A stretch of DNA of 64,000 nt, from contig NZ_CP187970.1 in NCBI RefSeq assembly GCF_049942825.1, forward strand, positions 4,836,001-4,900,000, in the 5' to 3' direction. Source of the DNA: Paenibacillus_G sp049942825. Its GTDB lineage: Bacteria; Bacillota; Bacilli; Paenibacillales; NBRC-103111. The position numbers were made by a program, and so were the translations under genes. This document shows, in pieces, positions 52,852 to 62,314 of this stretch (the stretch's first letter is position 1; each line of letters begins with the position of its first letter). The notes under the pieces are model-generated. The model saw only the letters and a list, made by a program, of their open reading frames with translations, searched no databases and was not told the origin of the DNA.

Positions 52852-54162
52852 TTACTTGAACAGGTTCCTCTCCGCTTCGATGCGGGATTCCTTCGACGAC
52901 TCGCCCATCCGCCAGTAGACGATGAGGCTGAGAGCAATACAGGCCGCCACATAGTAATAAAACAAGGGCTCATAGCCGATGCTCTTGCACCACAGCGCGA
53001 TGAACTCCGCCGTGCCTCCGAACACGGCCACCGTGACGCCGTAAGGGAACCCGACGCCGAGTGCCCGGACTTCGGTCGGGAACAGCTCCGCTTTGACGAT
53101 CGCATTAATGGAGGTGTATCCCGTGACGATGACCAGCCCCGCCATCATGAACAGGAAGGCTTCCACCGGTGTCTGCGATCGCTCCAGGAGCAGGAACAGC
53201 GGAACGGTCAGCAGCGTACCGAGGATGCCAAAGCCGAGCAGCAGCGGCCTCCTTCCGACGCGGTCGGACAGTGTACCGGCCAGCGGTTGAAGCCCTACGA
53301 AGAGCAGCAGCGCCCAAAAATTAATCCAGCTGACCGTCTCCTTCGGCAGGCCCACCGTGTTGACCATGAATTTTTGCAGATATGTCGTGTACGTGTAGAA
53401 AGCAACGGTCCCGCCGAGAGTCAGGCCGACGACTGTAAGGACGGCCCTCGGGTGCTTCATCAGCGCCTTGATCGTTCCCGCGCTCGTGCGGCTCTCCTTC
53501 CCCATGCGCTCGAACTGCTCGGATTCATCCATCGTGCGCCGGAGCCACAGCACGGCGAGGGCACCCAGCGCGCCGATGACGAAGGGAATGCGCCAGCCCC
53601 AGGCTTTCATATCCGGCTCGCTGAGCAGCTGCTGGAGGATGATCTGGACGCCCAGCGCCACGAGCTGCCCGGCAATCAGCGTAACGTATTGGAAGCTCGA
53701 GTAGAAGCCGCGCCGCCCGCTGCTCGCCATCTCGGACAAGTACGTCGCCGACGTGCCGTATTCCCCGCCGAGCGACAAGCCTTGGAGCAGACGGGCCAGC
53801 ACCAGAATGACAGGTGCCCATAGACCGATCGTGCCGTACCCCGGCGTGCATGCGATGATCAGCGAACCGCCGGCCATGACGGTGATCGACAGCGTTAACG
53901 CTGCACGCCGTCCGTGACGGTCGGCATACCGGCCGAGCAGCAGACTGCCGATGGGGCGCATCAGGAACCCGACGGCGAAGATCGCCGCCGTATTGAGCAG
54001 CTGGCTCGTCGGGTCGCCCTTTGGGAAGAACTCGGACGAGAAGTACACCGCGAAGGCGGTATACACATACCAGTCGTACCACTCGATCAGGTTGCCGATC
54101 GAGCCCTTGAAGATGTTGCCTGTGATGCGGCGGGTGTTTGCCGATTCCATGTGTTGTGCCAT
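52852..54162 (-). CDS. MFS metabolite:H+ symporter, KgtP-like
   Basis: About 436 residues with twelve membrane helices. Family motifs are GNLIEWYDWYVYTAFAVYFS, FLMRPIGSLLLGRYADRHGR (motif A) and LLQGLSLGGEYGTSATYLSE. These match the MHS family (2-oxoglutarate permease KgtP, shikimate and proline/betaine carriers), with the closest look to KgtP. It would import a dicarboxylate or related acid with protons. ATG at 54162 has AAAGGAG seven bases upstream; the longer frame from 54207 is disfavoured. It is a single gene. Substrate is inferred. Confidence 0.87.
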   Translation of the reverse strand: MAQHMESANTRRITGNIFKGSIGNLIEWYDWYVYTAFAVYFSSEFFPKGDPTSQLLNTAAIFAVGFLMRPIGSLLLGRYADRHGRRAALTLSITVMAGGSLIIACTPGYGTIGLWAPVILVLARLLQGLSLGGEYGTSATYLSEMASSGRRGFYSSFQYVTLIAGQLVALGVQIILQQLLSEPDMKAWGWRIPFVIGALGALAVLWLRRTMDESEQFERMGKESRTSAGTIKALMKHPRAVLTVVGLTLGGTVAFYTYTTYLQKFMVNTVGLPKETVSWINFWALLLFVGLQPLAGTLSDRVGRRPLLLGFGILGTLLTVPLFLLLERSQTPVEAFLFMMAGLVIVTGYTSINAIVKAELFPTEVRALGVGFPYGVTVAVFGGTAEFIALWCKSIGYEPLFYYYVAACIALSLIVYWRMGESSKESRIEAERNLFK

Positions 54163-54280
54163 CCACTTTCTCCTTTCCGCTTCGGGCCTAAGGATCCATA
54201 CAGACATGCTCCTCCCTATACTTATTCAACACCTTTGCGCTCATGATCCCATTCTTAGGAAAATAAAATAGCCTGCAGTC

Positions 54281-55528
54281 TCAAAAAGCCCCCTCCTCCC
54301 ATTTCTTCAGCACAATCACCGCATTATGGCCTCCGAAGCCGAACGAATTCGACATGCCTATGTGAAGTTCCGCGCTGCGCGCCGTATTGGCGACCACGTT
54401 CAGACCGCACTCGGGGTCCGGCTGCTCCTGATTCGTCGTCGGCGGTATGATGCCGTGCCGCAGGCTCTCCACCAGCGCGATCGCCTCCGCCCCGCCGGCA
54501 GCGCCCAGCATGTGGCCGGTCATCGACTTGTTGGCCGTCACGGGAACCACGCCGGCATGCTCGCCGAATACCTTCTTGATCGCCAGGGCCTCGGACCGGT
54601 CGCCGAGCTCCGTGCTCGTCGCATGCGCACTGATGACGTTCACTTCCCGTGCCTGCAGCCCCGCCTCCGCCAGCGCGGCCTGCATGGCCAGCGCCGCGCC
54701 CCGGCCTTCCGGATGGGTGGCAACCATGTGATACGCATCCGAGCTCGCGCCATACCCGATCACCTCAGCCAGGATCTCCGCTCCCCGCCGCCTGGCATGC
54801 GTGAGGCTCTCCAGCACGAGGATGCCGGCGCCCTCCGCGATCACGAAGCCGTCACGTCCGGCATCGAAGGGGCGGCTGGCCCGCTCGGGCTCGCTGTTGC
54901 GCGTGGAGATCACCGATGCACTGCTGAAACTGGCCATGGAGATCTCCGTGACCGCCGCCTCCGCACCTCCGGCGACAACCACGTCCGCCGCACCGAAGCG
55001 GATGGCCCGGAACGCCTCCCCAATGGCCGTATTGCCGATCGAGCAAGCGGTGACCGGCGCCAGAGAGGGTCCCTGCAGGTCCCAGCGCATGGAGATGGCC
55101 GCGGCCGCCATATTCGTGATCATCATGGGAACGAGCGTCGGGCTCACCCGCCCGGGTCCGCGTTCGAGCAGGATCCGGTCCTGCTCCAGCAGCGTCTGAA
55201 TCCCCCCGATGCCGGATCCCACATAGACGCCCGTCCGTTCCTTGTTCAGCTCATACCTGAGCAGCCCGGACTGCTCAAGCGCCTCTTCCGCTGCCGCCAG
55301 CGCAAATTGGCAGAAGCGGTCCATTTTCCGGGCTTCCTTCCGGCCGAACCGCCCTTCCCCGTCGAACCCTGCGACACTTCCAGCGATCCTGCCCTTGTAA
55401 GCGGTGGTATCGAATGCCTCGATCTTCTTTATTCCCGACCTGCCTTTCACGAGTCCGTCCCAAAAGCTGCCGACTTCTTGGCCCAGCGGCGAGATGATGC
55501 CCATGCCTGTAATCACTACCCGTTCCAT
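54281..55528 (-). CDS. Beta-ketoacyl-ACP synthase II (FabF) paralogue
   Basis: 415 residues, normal FabF length. The active-site Cys is in VTACSIGNTAIGEAF (near 165) and the two catalytic His in ISAHATST and NKSMTGHMLGAAG; GMSNSFGFGGHNA ends the domain. The Cys loop differs slightly from housekeeping FabF (usually TACATGTNAIGDA). ATG at 55528 has GGAGG eight bases upstream. It stands alone, divergent from an XRE/MmyB regulator, and not beside fabH or acpP, so it is probably an accessory condensing enzyme. It could supply special acyl chains, possibly even for the lipopeptide, but that is speculation. Confidence 0.9.
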   Translation of the reverse strand: MERVVITGMGIISPLGQEVGSFWDGLVKGRSGIKKIEAFDTTAYKGRIAGSVAGFDGEGRFGRKEARKMDRFCQFALAAAEEALEQSGLLRYELNKERTGVYVGSGIGGIQTLLEQDRILLERGPGRVSPTLVPMMITNMAAAAISMRWDLQGPSLAPVTACSIGNTAIGEAFRAIRFGAADVVVAGGAEAAVTEISMASFSSASVISTRNSEPERASRPFDAGRDGFVIAEGAGILVLESLTHARRRGAEILAEVIGYGASSDAYHMVATHPEGRGAALAMQAALAEAGLQAREVNVISAHATSTELGDRSEALAIKKVFGEHAGVVPVTANKSMTGHMLGAAGGAEAIALVESLRHGIIPPTTNQEQPDPECGLNVVANTARSAELHIGMSNSFGFGGHNAVIVLKKWEEGAF

Positions 55529-55591
55529 ATCCTTGTCCTCCTTCAGTTTTCCCTGCTCTCTCACTAACAGTTTGACATGCGAACTATCCTA

Positions 55592-55620
55592 TTACAAGTT
55601 GTAGTTTATACTGGTATAAT
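55592..55620 (+). promoter_or_regulatory. Promoter and palindromic operator candidate of the XRE/MmyB gene
   Basis: TTACAA (55592-55597), a 17-bp spacer and TATAAT (55615-55620) form a good sigma-A promoter on the plus strand. The -35 is embedded in TACAAGTTGTA, an 11-bp palindrome, and TATACTGGTATA overlaps the -10. Either could be the operator through which the regulator controls itself and the divergent fabF gene. Confidence 0.5.
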
Positions 55621-55653
55621 GGATGCCAGGATAATGAATACCGGAGGAATTTT

Positions 55654-56487
55654 ATGAACCATCAGGAACGATTGCAGGCTTTGTCCGCCTTTTTGAAAGC
55701 CCGGCGGGCCCATATCTCCCCCGACACCGCCGGACTGCCTGCCGGCCCCCGCCGCAGAACCCCCGGGCTCCGGAGAGAAGAAATAGCCCAGCTGGCCGGC
55801 GTAAGCACCACCTGGTACACATGGCTCGAGCAGGGACGGGATATCCAGGTATCGGTCTCCGTGCTCGAGAGCATCTCCCGCGCGCTGCAGCTGACGATGG
55901 ACGAGCGCAATTACTTATTTTCGCTGGCGCTGGAGACCGGCCCGTCCATTCCGCCGCTGGAAGATACCGTGCTGCAGATCAGCCCCTCGCTGCAAAAAAT
56001 ACTGAAAGAGCTGAAGTACTGCCCGACGATCATCTCGGACCGCCGCTGCCATATCGTCGGCTGGAACGAAGCCGCACAGCGTGTCTTCCTGAATTTCGAT
56101 GAGATTCCCGCGGAAGGACGGAATATGATTCGTCTGCTCTTCACGCGTCAGGAATTCCGGAGGCTGGCCGTGAACTGGGAGGATTTCGTCAGCGGCTTCC
56201 TGGCGATCTTCCGGGCCTACTACGGCAAGTATGTCGGGGACGAGTGGTATAACCGGTTCCTGGCGGAAATGAAGGAGGCGCACCCGGACTTCGGCCGTCT
56301 GTGGGAGGAGAGCAAGGTCAGCTCCTCTCCGGATCTCACTCTCGAGTTCCGCCATGCCAAAGCCGGCCGGATGCTCTTCGAGCTCACCTCGCTCCAGGTG
56401 CAGGGGGAGACGGATCTGCGATGCAGCGTCTATACGCCGAAGCTCGAGTCAACGACCGAGCGGAAGCTTCACCAGCTGCTGAGCTGA
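55654..56487 (+). CDS. XRE-family regulator with MmyB-like ligand-binding domain
   Basis: 277 residues. The N-terminal helix-turn-helix (RTPGLRREEIAQLAGVSTTWYTWLEQGRD, given here as key span 35-65) is typical of the MmyB/MltR group. The C-terminal PAS-like domain (about 105-275) shows IVGWNEAAQRVFLNF and RNMIRLLFT. Some MmyB-type domains have been seen with bound fatty acids, which is striking beside a divergent fabF. GGAGG precedes the ATG. Likely represses or activates the fabF paralogue. Confidence 0.88.
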   Translation: MNHQERLQALSAFLKARRAHISPDTAGLPAGPRRRTPGLRREEIAQLAGVSTTWYTWLEQGRDIQVSVSVLESISRALQLTMDERNYLFSLALETGPSIPPLEDTVLQISPSLQKILKELKYCPTIISDRRCHIVGWNEAAQRVFLNFDEIPAEGRNMIRLLFTRQEFRRLAVNWEDFVSGFLAIFRAYYGKYVGDEWYNRFLAEMKEAHPDFGRLWEESKVSSSPDLTLEFRHAKAGRMLFELTSLQVQGETDLRCSVYTPKLESTTERKLHQLLS

Positions 56488-56695
56488 GGGTGGGGTTGGG
56501 TGGATGGTGCCTTATTTTTTGCGGGCCGCCGGGTACATCGCATGGTAAGGGATTGGGTCTCGCTGCACGGATCGCAAGGAGTACGCAACACAACGTCGAA
56601 TAAAAAGAACAAGATCGTCTCTTCATGCCTGTTTCAGTGAAATCGAGAATGATTCTTGACGGTCAGCTGTTCGAAAAATGGACGAGGAGTGTTTC

Positions 56696-57292
56696 GTGGT
56701 GACGATCAGTCGAATGAATCCTAAGGTAGATGGATTTATGAGGAAAGCCAAAACGTGGCGGGAAGAGTTCGAGAAATTAAGAATGATCCTTCTTGACTGC
56801 GAGCTGACCGAAGAAGTGAAGTGGATGCATCCTTGTTACACGTTCGAGAATAAAAATGTCGTGTTGATCCATGGATTTAAACACTACTGTGCGCTTCTGT
56901 TTCACAAAGGTGCCCTGCTGCAGGATCCCCATGGGATTCTAGTCCAGCAAACGGAGAATGTACAGGCGGCACGCCAGATTCGGTTCACGCATGTTCAAGA
57001 AATCGTTGAAATGGAACCCATCCTGAAAGCCTATATCGAACAAGCCATTGAAGTGGAAAAAGCCGGTTTGGAAGTGAGCTTTAAAAAGAATACGGAATAC
57101 GTCATTCCGGAAGAATTTCAAAATAAACTCGAAGAAATGCCTGCCTTGAAAGAGGCTTTTGAAGCATTGACGCCGGGACGGCAAAGAGCATACCTTCTTT
57201 ATTTTTCCGAACCCAAACAATCCAAAACCCGGACATCCAGGGTTGAGAAATATGCAGATCAAATTCTAGCTGGAAAAGGATTACAGGATTAG
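56696..57292 (+). CDS. YdeI/OmpD-associated (DUF1801-type) family protein
   Basis: About 198 residues. The DUF1801-like first half shows TWREEFEKLRMILLDCELTEEVKWMHPCYTF as its core (here positions about 18-50), and the C-terminal half has the helical EALTPGRQRAYLLYFSEPK tail of the YdeI family. The start is a GTG at 56696 or 56699, six or nine bases after GAGGAG; the ATG at 56678 lacks a ribosome binding site. The gene is clearly AT-richer than its neighbours, a hint of separate origin. Function is not known. Confidence 0.8.
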   Translation: MVTISRMNPKVDGFMRKAKTWREEFEKLRMILLDCELTEEVKWMHPCYTFENKNVVLIHGFKHYCALLFHKGALLQDPHGILVQQTENVQAARQIRFTHVQEIVEMEPILKAYIEQAIEVEKAGLEVSFKKNTEYVIPEEFQNKLEEMPALKEAFEALTPGRQRAYLLYFSEPKQSKTRTSRVEKYADQILAGKGLQD

Positions 57293-57414
57293 TATCCTAC
57301 GAGGGGCAGGATTCAATAGAAAATTTCCACAATATGTACGAAACCGGTATGGTTCAGTTATCATGGTAGTAACGCTTGCCTGCGGCAGGTGCTTAGGAGA
57401 GGAGCAGTGATCCT

Positions 57415-58179
57415 ATGAGTATCCAAGATTCCAAGGAACGTTTCACCGAACGCGTCGATTACTATGTCAAATACCGGCCCGATTATCCGGCGGAAGCGCT
57501 CGATTACTTGTTCGGCACTGTGGGTCTGCATCCCGACGCGGAGATCGCGGATATCGGAGCCGGAACCGGCAAATTCTCGAGGCTGCTGCTGGAACGGGGC
57601 TGCCGGGTGACCGCCGTCGAACCGAACCCGGCCATGCTGGCTGCCGCCGAAGATGCGCTGGGAGCGTACACGTCCTTCCGTACGGCTGCCGCCTCCGCCG
57701 AAGAAACCGGCCTCCCCGGCTCGTCAGTGGACTTCATTGTGTGCGCGCAGGCGTTCCATTGGTTCGACCGGGAGCGGGCGCAGACGGAATTCCGCCGCAT
57801 CCTGAGGCCCGGGGGCCGGGCGGTGCTCATCTGGAATTCCAGGCTGACGAAGGGCACCCCGTTCCTCGAAGAGTACGAACAGCTGCTTCATAACTATGGA
57901 ACGGATTACGCCCAGGTCAACCACAAGAATATCTCGCCCGAAGCCTTAGCACCGTTCTTCCGGGCGGGAGACTTCCACCAGGCCCGCTTTCCTTACGGGC
58001 AGCTGTTCGATTACGACGGCTTGTGCGGCCGGCTCTTGTCCTCCTCCTATGCGCCGCCTCCGGGCCATGCCATGCATGAACCTATGCTGAAAGAACTGCG
58101 CCGCATATTCGACCGCAATGCCGTGGAGGGCCGGGTGTCGTTCGACTACGAAACCGAGGTGTACTGGGGGGAAGTCTAA
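57415..58179 (+). CDS. Class I SAM-dependent methyltransferase
   Basis: 254 residues. The SAM-binding motif I is seen as IADIGAGTGKFSRLLLERG (near residues 43-61), the acidic end of strand 2 in TAVEPNPAML, and motif post-II as FIVCAQAFHWFD. The opening FTERVDYYVKYRPDYP is typical of the methyltransferase 11 family related to trans-aconitate or small-molecule methylases. A ribosome binding site GGAG precedes the ATG. It is followed by a strong bidirectional terminator. Substrate unknown. Confidence 0.88.
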   Translation: MSIQDSKERFTERVDYYVKYRPDYPAEALDYLFGTVGLHPDAEIADIGAGTGKFSRLLLERGCRVTAVEPNPAMLAAAEDALGAYTSFRTAAASAEETGLPGSSVDFIVCAQAFHWFDRERAQTEFRRILRPGGRAVLIWNSRLTKGTPFLEEYEQLLHNYGTDYAQVNHKNISPEALAPFFRAGDFHQARFPYGQLFDYDGLCGRLLSSSYAPPPGHAMHEPMLKELRRIFDRNAVEGRVSFDYETEVYWGEV

Positions 58180-58290
58180 TCTCGGGAAGGGTATCCCGCC
58201 TCTCAGCTGCGAGGCGGCTTGGCTCTTACTAGACCGTGCACCGGCCCGTTGTGCCTAGCCTAGCTTGGTCAGAAGCGGTATATCATAAAA

Positions 58291-58336
58291 GCAGTCCACG
58301 CCTCCTTCTGCATCCAGGGAGGGCGGACTGCTTTTT
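58291..58336 (+). terminator. Bidirectional terminator between methyltransferase and xyloglucanase genes
   Basis: A 14-bp stem with one bulge, GCAGTCCACGCCTCC / GGAGGGCGGACTGC, is followed by TTTTT on the plus strand and TTTT on the minus strand. It serves the two convergent genes. Confidence 0.8.
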
Positions 58337-58415
58337 GGTGTGGGATCCTCAAAGGACCGCCTGCACGGGACCCGGCAGTGACGATTCTATTCGAATCGAG
58401 CCTCCGCCGCGTACC

Positions 58416-61400
58416 TTACGGCTCGATGCCCCATACCCGCCCGCCTTGGATATAGGCGGTTACCTGTTCACGGTCCGTATATGCGGCCACGGCATCGAAG
58501 GAGTAATCTCCGGTCTGGGTATAGCTCGACCAGTCGGTCTTGGAGAAGCGGGCCTGGATATCGATGCTCTTGCCCGCAGGCAGGGTGCCTGCCCCCGCCT
58601 TGAAGCCGATCTCCAGGAAGCTGTCCGCGCCAGGCTTCGCAGCCGTGAGCTTGGCGAAGGTTCCCGTCACATTCGCGCAGCCGCTGCTGGACCAGTCGCA
58701 GAAGAAGCTCTGCGCTTGGTCCCCGTCCGTCGTGTAATAGTAACGCAGCGTCACATCCGACAGCTCAACCGCCGATGTTCCCGTATTCATAAGGCGGATC
58801 CGCGGGGCAATGGAATTCGCCGCCGCGGCCGTCGTGCCGTTCTGAACCTGGACCTTCAAACCGCCGCTCACCGGAGGAGGGGCTGTCGTGGATTCCGTGA
58901 TCGTAACGGTCAATGCAGCCGTCGTACCGTTCCCGAACAGGAAGGTCAGCGTGGCGGTGCCCACCGGCTGCGCGGCCAGATAGCTCTTCAGCAGCGTAAC
59001 GGTCGACCCGCTGACGGTATAGTGCGTTCCCGCCGTAAGCGCGGTACTGCCATTACGGATGCCAGTGAAGGTGCTGCCGTTCAAGGTCAGCCCCACCGGG
59101 AGATCCGCAGCCTTCGAAGCGTTCTTGTCAAAAGCGGCGGATGCCGGAGAGATCGCCGGGTTCTGTACCGGCGGCGGTGTGGTTGCTCCCGCAGAGTCGC
59201 CGTACAGGATTCCCCTGCCGTTCGTCCCAAGATAGACACGGCCGTACAGCTTGGGGTCTCCCGTGATAGCCGAGTTCGTCACACCGTACTGGTGGGCGTC
59301 GTCATTGATGCGCACCCATGTGCCGCCCTGATCATCGGAACGATAGATGCCGCGTACCCCGTCGACCTTGGCGGAAATGTACAGGGCCATGTAGTCCCTC
59401 CCGGGTGCCGCCTTGCCGAAGCCGACGACATCCGCTTCCTGGACATTCGGCAGCTTGACGAAGGAAGCGCCCCCATCGATCGAGTGCCAGAGGCCGTAGG
59501 TGGTCTTCGTTGTGCCGCCGGCGAGCCAGATCTCGCCTTCCCGGCCCGGCATCGCCTTGAAGTTCAGCACTCCTTCGGTTGGCAGTCCGGCCGCCGCCGT
59601 CTGCGTGAACACCGCGCCGCCGTCGGTGCTCACGTAGAACTTGCCCGCGGACGCCGCGTAGAACTTGCTCTTGTTCACCCGGTCCGCCGCCACCTCCGCC
59701 CCGGCCGGCAGCCCCGTGCTGGCTGTCCAGCTGCCGCCGCTGTTCTTCGAGTGGAACACGCCCAGATCCGAGGTGCTCCAGACGAGAGAGCCGGCATCGG
59801 CGCCGACGGCGATCATGCCGCCGCCCTTCGTTCCGGACGGTTCGCCAGACGGGTTGAACCAGTTCGCTCCTCCGTCATAGGAGACCGACAGGGATTTGGC
59901 GTTCGGGTCGGCATTCTTGTCGGCATACCCGACGCGTGCGATGAAGGCCGGCGTCAGCTCGGCATAGTCCAGCGAGGACGTGCTGCTTGGCTTGATCAGC
60001 ATTTTGGCTGGCGCCTTGGTGACGTCGTCATGCCTGAAGCCCGACACGTCCCCTACCCCCGAGATCACCGGAGCTCCTGCCGGAGGGGAGATCAGGTCTA
60101 GGACGGCCATCTCCTCCAGCCCCTTGGCTGCTACGGAAAGATTCACTTTGCCCCCCGTGTCCCAGGCGGTTAGATTCTTCGTGCCGTAGATCGTCGCACC
60201 CGTTCCGTACAGCAGCCGGTCTTTGTCGAATGGATCGATCTCGACATCCCCGATCATCCATCCGAGCTTCGGAGTAACCTCCGGCGGGCTTGGATTATTG
60301 CCGAAGTCGAGCCACGGGGCGGCCGTGATATCCTGCGTATACCGCAGCGTCCGGTTCGGATACCCGCTCCACTCCCAGATCGGCGTCCAGCTCGCCCCGC
60401 CGTCGCGGGTCCGGTACAGGTTGGCATCCGGCCACCACGAATTCAGTGTGGAGACGACAAGCGTGCCCGGGTTCTGGGCATCCGCCGCCAGGCCTCCGTA
60501 GCCGAAATAATTGTCTGTGGAGGAACTCGGCACCGGTGAAATATTCGTCCAGGCCCCGGTTGTCAGGTTCAGCTTCCACACGTCTCCTTTGGTTCCGTCA
60601 TACGGGCCGATCCCGTCATTGTACGTGATATATAGAGAGTCGCCCGAGATCACGCCATGATGAGGAAGATAGCCTGCCGGCTGGCCAGGGACCGCCGTCC
60701 AGGTAGCTCCACCGTCGGTGCTCTTGTAGATGCTCGTCGTCTTGTCGGCCACGCCGGCATAGATCGTCTTGGAAGCCTGCCCTGCTGAGCCGGACTTTGG
60801 ATCCAACACGATCCAGGCCAGCCCCATGATGTCCGACTGGTAGGGATTGGAGGGGTCTTGAACGTACGTGCCCGGATTCGGGAAGGAAATCACCTTGTTC
60901 CAGGTTGCCCCGTAATCGGTGCTCTTCCACAGGCCGTTCCCGCTGCGCGCCCCGAAGAACAGCGTGCTGTTCAGGTTCGGATCGATCACGAGCCGCTCGC
61001 CCATCGAGCGGCCCGGCATATTCCCGCCCACCTTGAAGGGAAGCACGGTGGTTTTCCAGGTTGTCCCCCTATCCGTCGAGCGCAGGATCGCGCCGGGGTT
61101 CGGGTCCCAATCGTTCGTGTAGGTGCCGACCGCGAGGTACAAACGGTTCGGATCGACCGGGTCGGTCGCCAGCGCATCCACACCGGTATACCCCCACTGA
61201 TCCCAGCCGATGGAGTCGAGCAGCGGAATCCAGGAGCTGTCCGCCGGATTCCACCGGTAAGCCCCGCCGATATCCGTGCGTGAATAGATCAGATCCTTTT
61301 CCTTCGCATTGAACTCGATGCCCGGCACGAACCCTCCGCCCGCACCGGTTACCACATTGCGCCAGGTATAAGGCTCGCTGGCCGCCGCCTGTGCTTTCGG

Positions 61401-61484
61401 GGCAATCGCAGGCCAAGCCGTGCCGATCAGGACCGCCGCGAGCAGGGCCGTACCCAGTTTGCGCCTTCGTTTGATACGAGTCAT
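58416..61484 (-). CDS. Secreted xyloglucanase, GH74 - X2 - CBM3
   Basis: About 1,022 residues. A signal peptide (residues 1-36, ending APKAQAAA) leads to a GH74 catalytic domain of two seven-bladed propellers with repeated SxDGGxxW-type motifs (STDGGATWT, RDGGASWT). The catalytic Asp candidates are D71 in YSRTDIGGAYRW and the one in ISGVGDVSGF. Then come an X2/Ig-like module (about 770-860) and a C-terminal CBM3 (about 870-1022) that should bind crystalline cellulose. The enzyme cleaves xyloglucan backbones outside the cell. ATG at 61484 has GGAGG eight bases upstream. A cre-like site lies about 75 bp upstream. Confidence 0.93.
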   Translation of the reverse strand: MTRIKRRRKLGTALLAAVLIGTAWPAIAPKAQAAASEPYTWRNVVTGAGGGFVPGIEFNAKEKDLIYSRTDIGGAYRWNPADSSWIPLLDSIGWDQWGYTGVDALATDPVDPNRLYLAVGTYTNDWDPNPGAILRSTDRGTTWKTTVLPFKVGGNMPGRSMGERLVIDPNLNSTLFFGARSGNGLWKSTDYGATWNKVISFPNPGTYVQDPSNPYQSDIMGLAWIVLDPKSGSAGQASKTIYAGVADKTTSIYKSTDGGATWTAVPGQPAGYLPHHGVISGDSLYITYNDGIGPYDGTKGDVWKLNLTTGAWTNISPVPSSSTDNYFGYGGLAADAQNPGTLVVSTLNSWWPDANLYRTRDGGASWTPIWEWSGYPNRTLRYTQDITAAPWLDFGNNPSPPEVTPKLGWMIGDVEIDPFDKDRLLYGTGATIYGTKNLTAWDTGGKVNLSVAAKGLEEMAVLDLISPPAGAPVISGVGDVSGFRHDDVTKAPAKMLIKPSSTSSLDYAELTPAFIARVGYADKNADPNAKSLSVSYDGGANWFNPSGEPSGTKGGGMIAVGADAGSLVWSTSDLGVFHSKNSGGSWTASTGLPAGAEVAADRVNKSKFYAASAGKFYVSTDGGAVFTQTAAAGLPTEGVLNFKAMPGREGEIWLAGGTTKTTYGLWHSIDGGASFVKLPNVQEADVVGFGKAAPGRDYMALYISAKVDGVRGIYRSDDQGGTWVRINDDAHQYGVTNSAITGDPKLYGRVYLGTNGRGILYGDSAGATTPPPVQNPAISPASAAFDKNASKAADLPVGLTLNGSTFTGIRNGSTALTAGTHYTVSGSTVTLLKSYLAAQPVGTATLTFLFGNGTTAALTVTITESTTAPPPVSGGLKVQVQNGTTAAAANSIAPRIRLMNTGTSAVELSDVTLRYYYTTDGDQAQSFFCDWSSSGCANVTGTFAKLTAAKPGADSFLEIGFKAGAGTLPAGKSIDIQARFSKTDWSSYTQTGDYSFDAVAAYTDREQVTAYIQGGRVWGIEP

Positions 61485-61538
61485 CCTCAGTTCCTCCATC
61501 CTCATGGGCTAGCCTGCTGGAAGCAGGAAGATACCCCC

Positions 61539-61567
61539 ATCATACCCGCGGGATGAAAGCGCTGCTA
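61539..61567 (-). promoter_or_regulatory. Candidate cre site and -10 element of the xyloglucanase gene
   Basis: TGAAAGCGCTGCTA at 61554-61567 matches the CcpA cre consensus at 12 of 14 positions, including the whole TGAAAGCGCT half. TATGAT on the minus strand (61539-61544) may be the -10 element, so the site would cover the -35 region. Catabolite repression of a plant-polymer enzyme would be expected. Confidence 0.4.
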
Positions 61568-61584
61568 ACGCTGAAGTGACTTTT

Positions 61585-62028
61585 TCACTTGTCCGTTTGT
61601 GCTCTGATGATCCCCTTCTTCAGGATCAGGTTGGCGTACTGTGCTGACTCCCCTGTCGCTATGACGGCATAGGCTTTTCGGGCCCGTTCATAGAAGGCGA
61701 AGCGTTCCAGGCTTTCGAAGGATGGGGTCGCGCCCAGCTGTTGAGCCATCAGGTCCTGATAGCGCTGCCAAATCGACGTTTCGACCGAGTCTCCCGGGAC
61801 GACCTCCATCACCGCGGCAGGCGACACCGTATAAGTGTCGAGCGGCATCAGCTGCAGGATCGCCTCCAGCAGCTCGGGGATCGGATGGCCGTCGCAGCGG
61901 ATCAGCCGCTGAGCCACGCTGGCGGCCGGGAAATTGGCATCCGCCAATACAATTTCATCACTGTGGCCCATTTCCATGAGCACCTTGAGCAGTTCCGGGG
62001 ACAGGATACGTGGAATTCCAATGAGCAT
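61585..62028 (-). CDS. L-fucose mutarotase-like protein (FucU/RbsD family)
   Basis: 147 residues. The family motif MGHSDEIVLADANFPA lies near residue 20 with the catalytic-type His; a Tyr-rich end (FAFYERARKAYAVIATGE) follows. FucU interconverts alpha and beta fucose, while RbsD works on ribose; the sequence looks closer to FucU. AAGGAGG precedes the ATG by about ten bases. It lies just upstream of the GH74 gene on the same strand. Fucose occurs in plant xyloglucan side chains, so a shared diet is plausible but unproven. Confidence 0.88.
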   Translation of the reverse strand: MLIGIPRILSPELLKVLMEMGHSDEIVLADANFPAASVAQRLIRCDGHPIPELLEAILQLMPLDTYTVSPAAVMEVVPGDSVETSIWQRYQDLMAQQLGATPSFESLERFAFYERARKAYAVIATGESAQYANLILKKGIIRAQTDK

Positions 62029-62314
62029 TATTGTTCAGCCTCCTTGGGATATGAAACTATGGACTTGGGCCACCTGATTACAACAAATCTCGCTTCCGCA
62101 GCTCTTCCAATTCACTGAGAAGCTCCCTCAGCGACTCAAGCTGCAGCTGCCCGGTATCCAAACCTCCCCCAAAGCTCTATCCCGTCCTCTTGCCCGGGTC
62201 GCAATCGGGAGATGGGTTACTGAACGCCGTGTCGTTCCGCACTGCGCTTCGTTGCCGAAAGCTCATCTCCCTCGAGGTAAGACTTTCGAGCTGCCTGCCA
62301 TGCGCGAGGGTTCT

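Noticed and set aside
54326..55567. Plus-strand 413-codon frame opposite fabF
   Set aside because: It has no domain and no ribosome binding site; fabF active-site residues prove the minus-strand reading.
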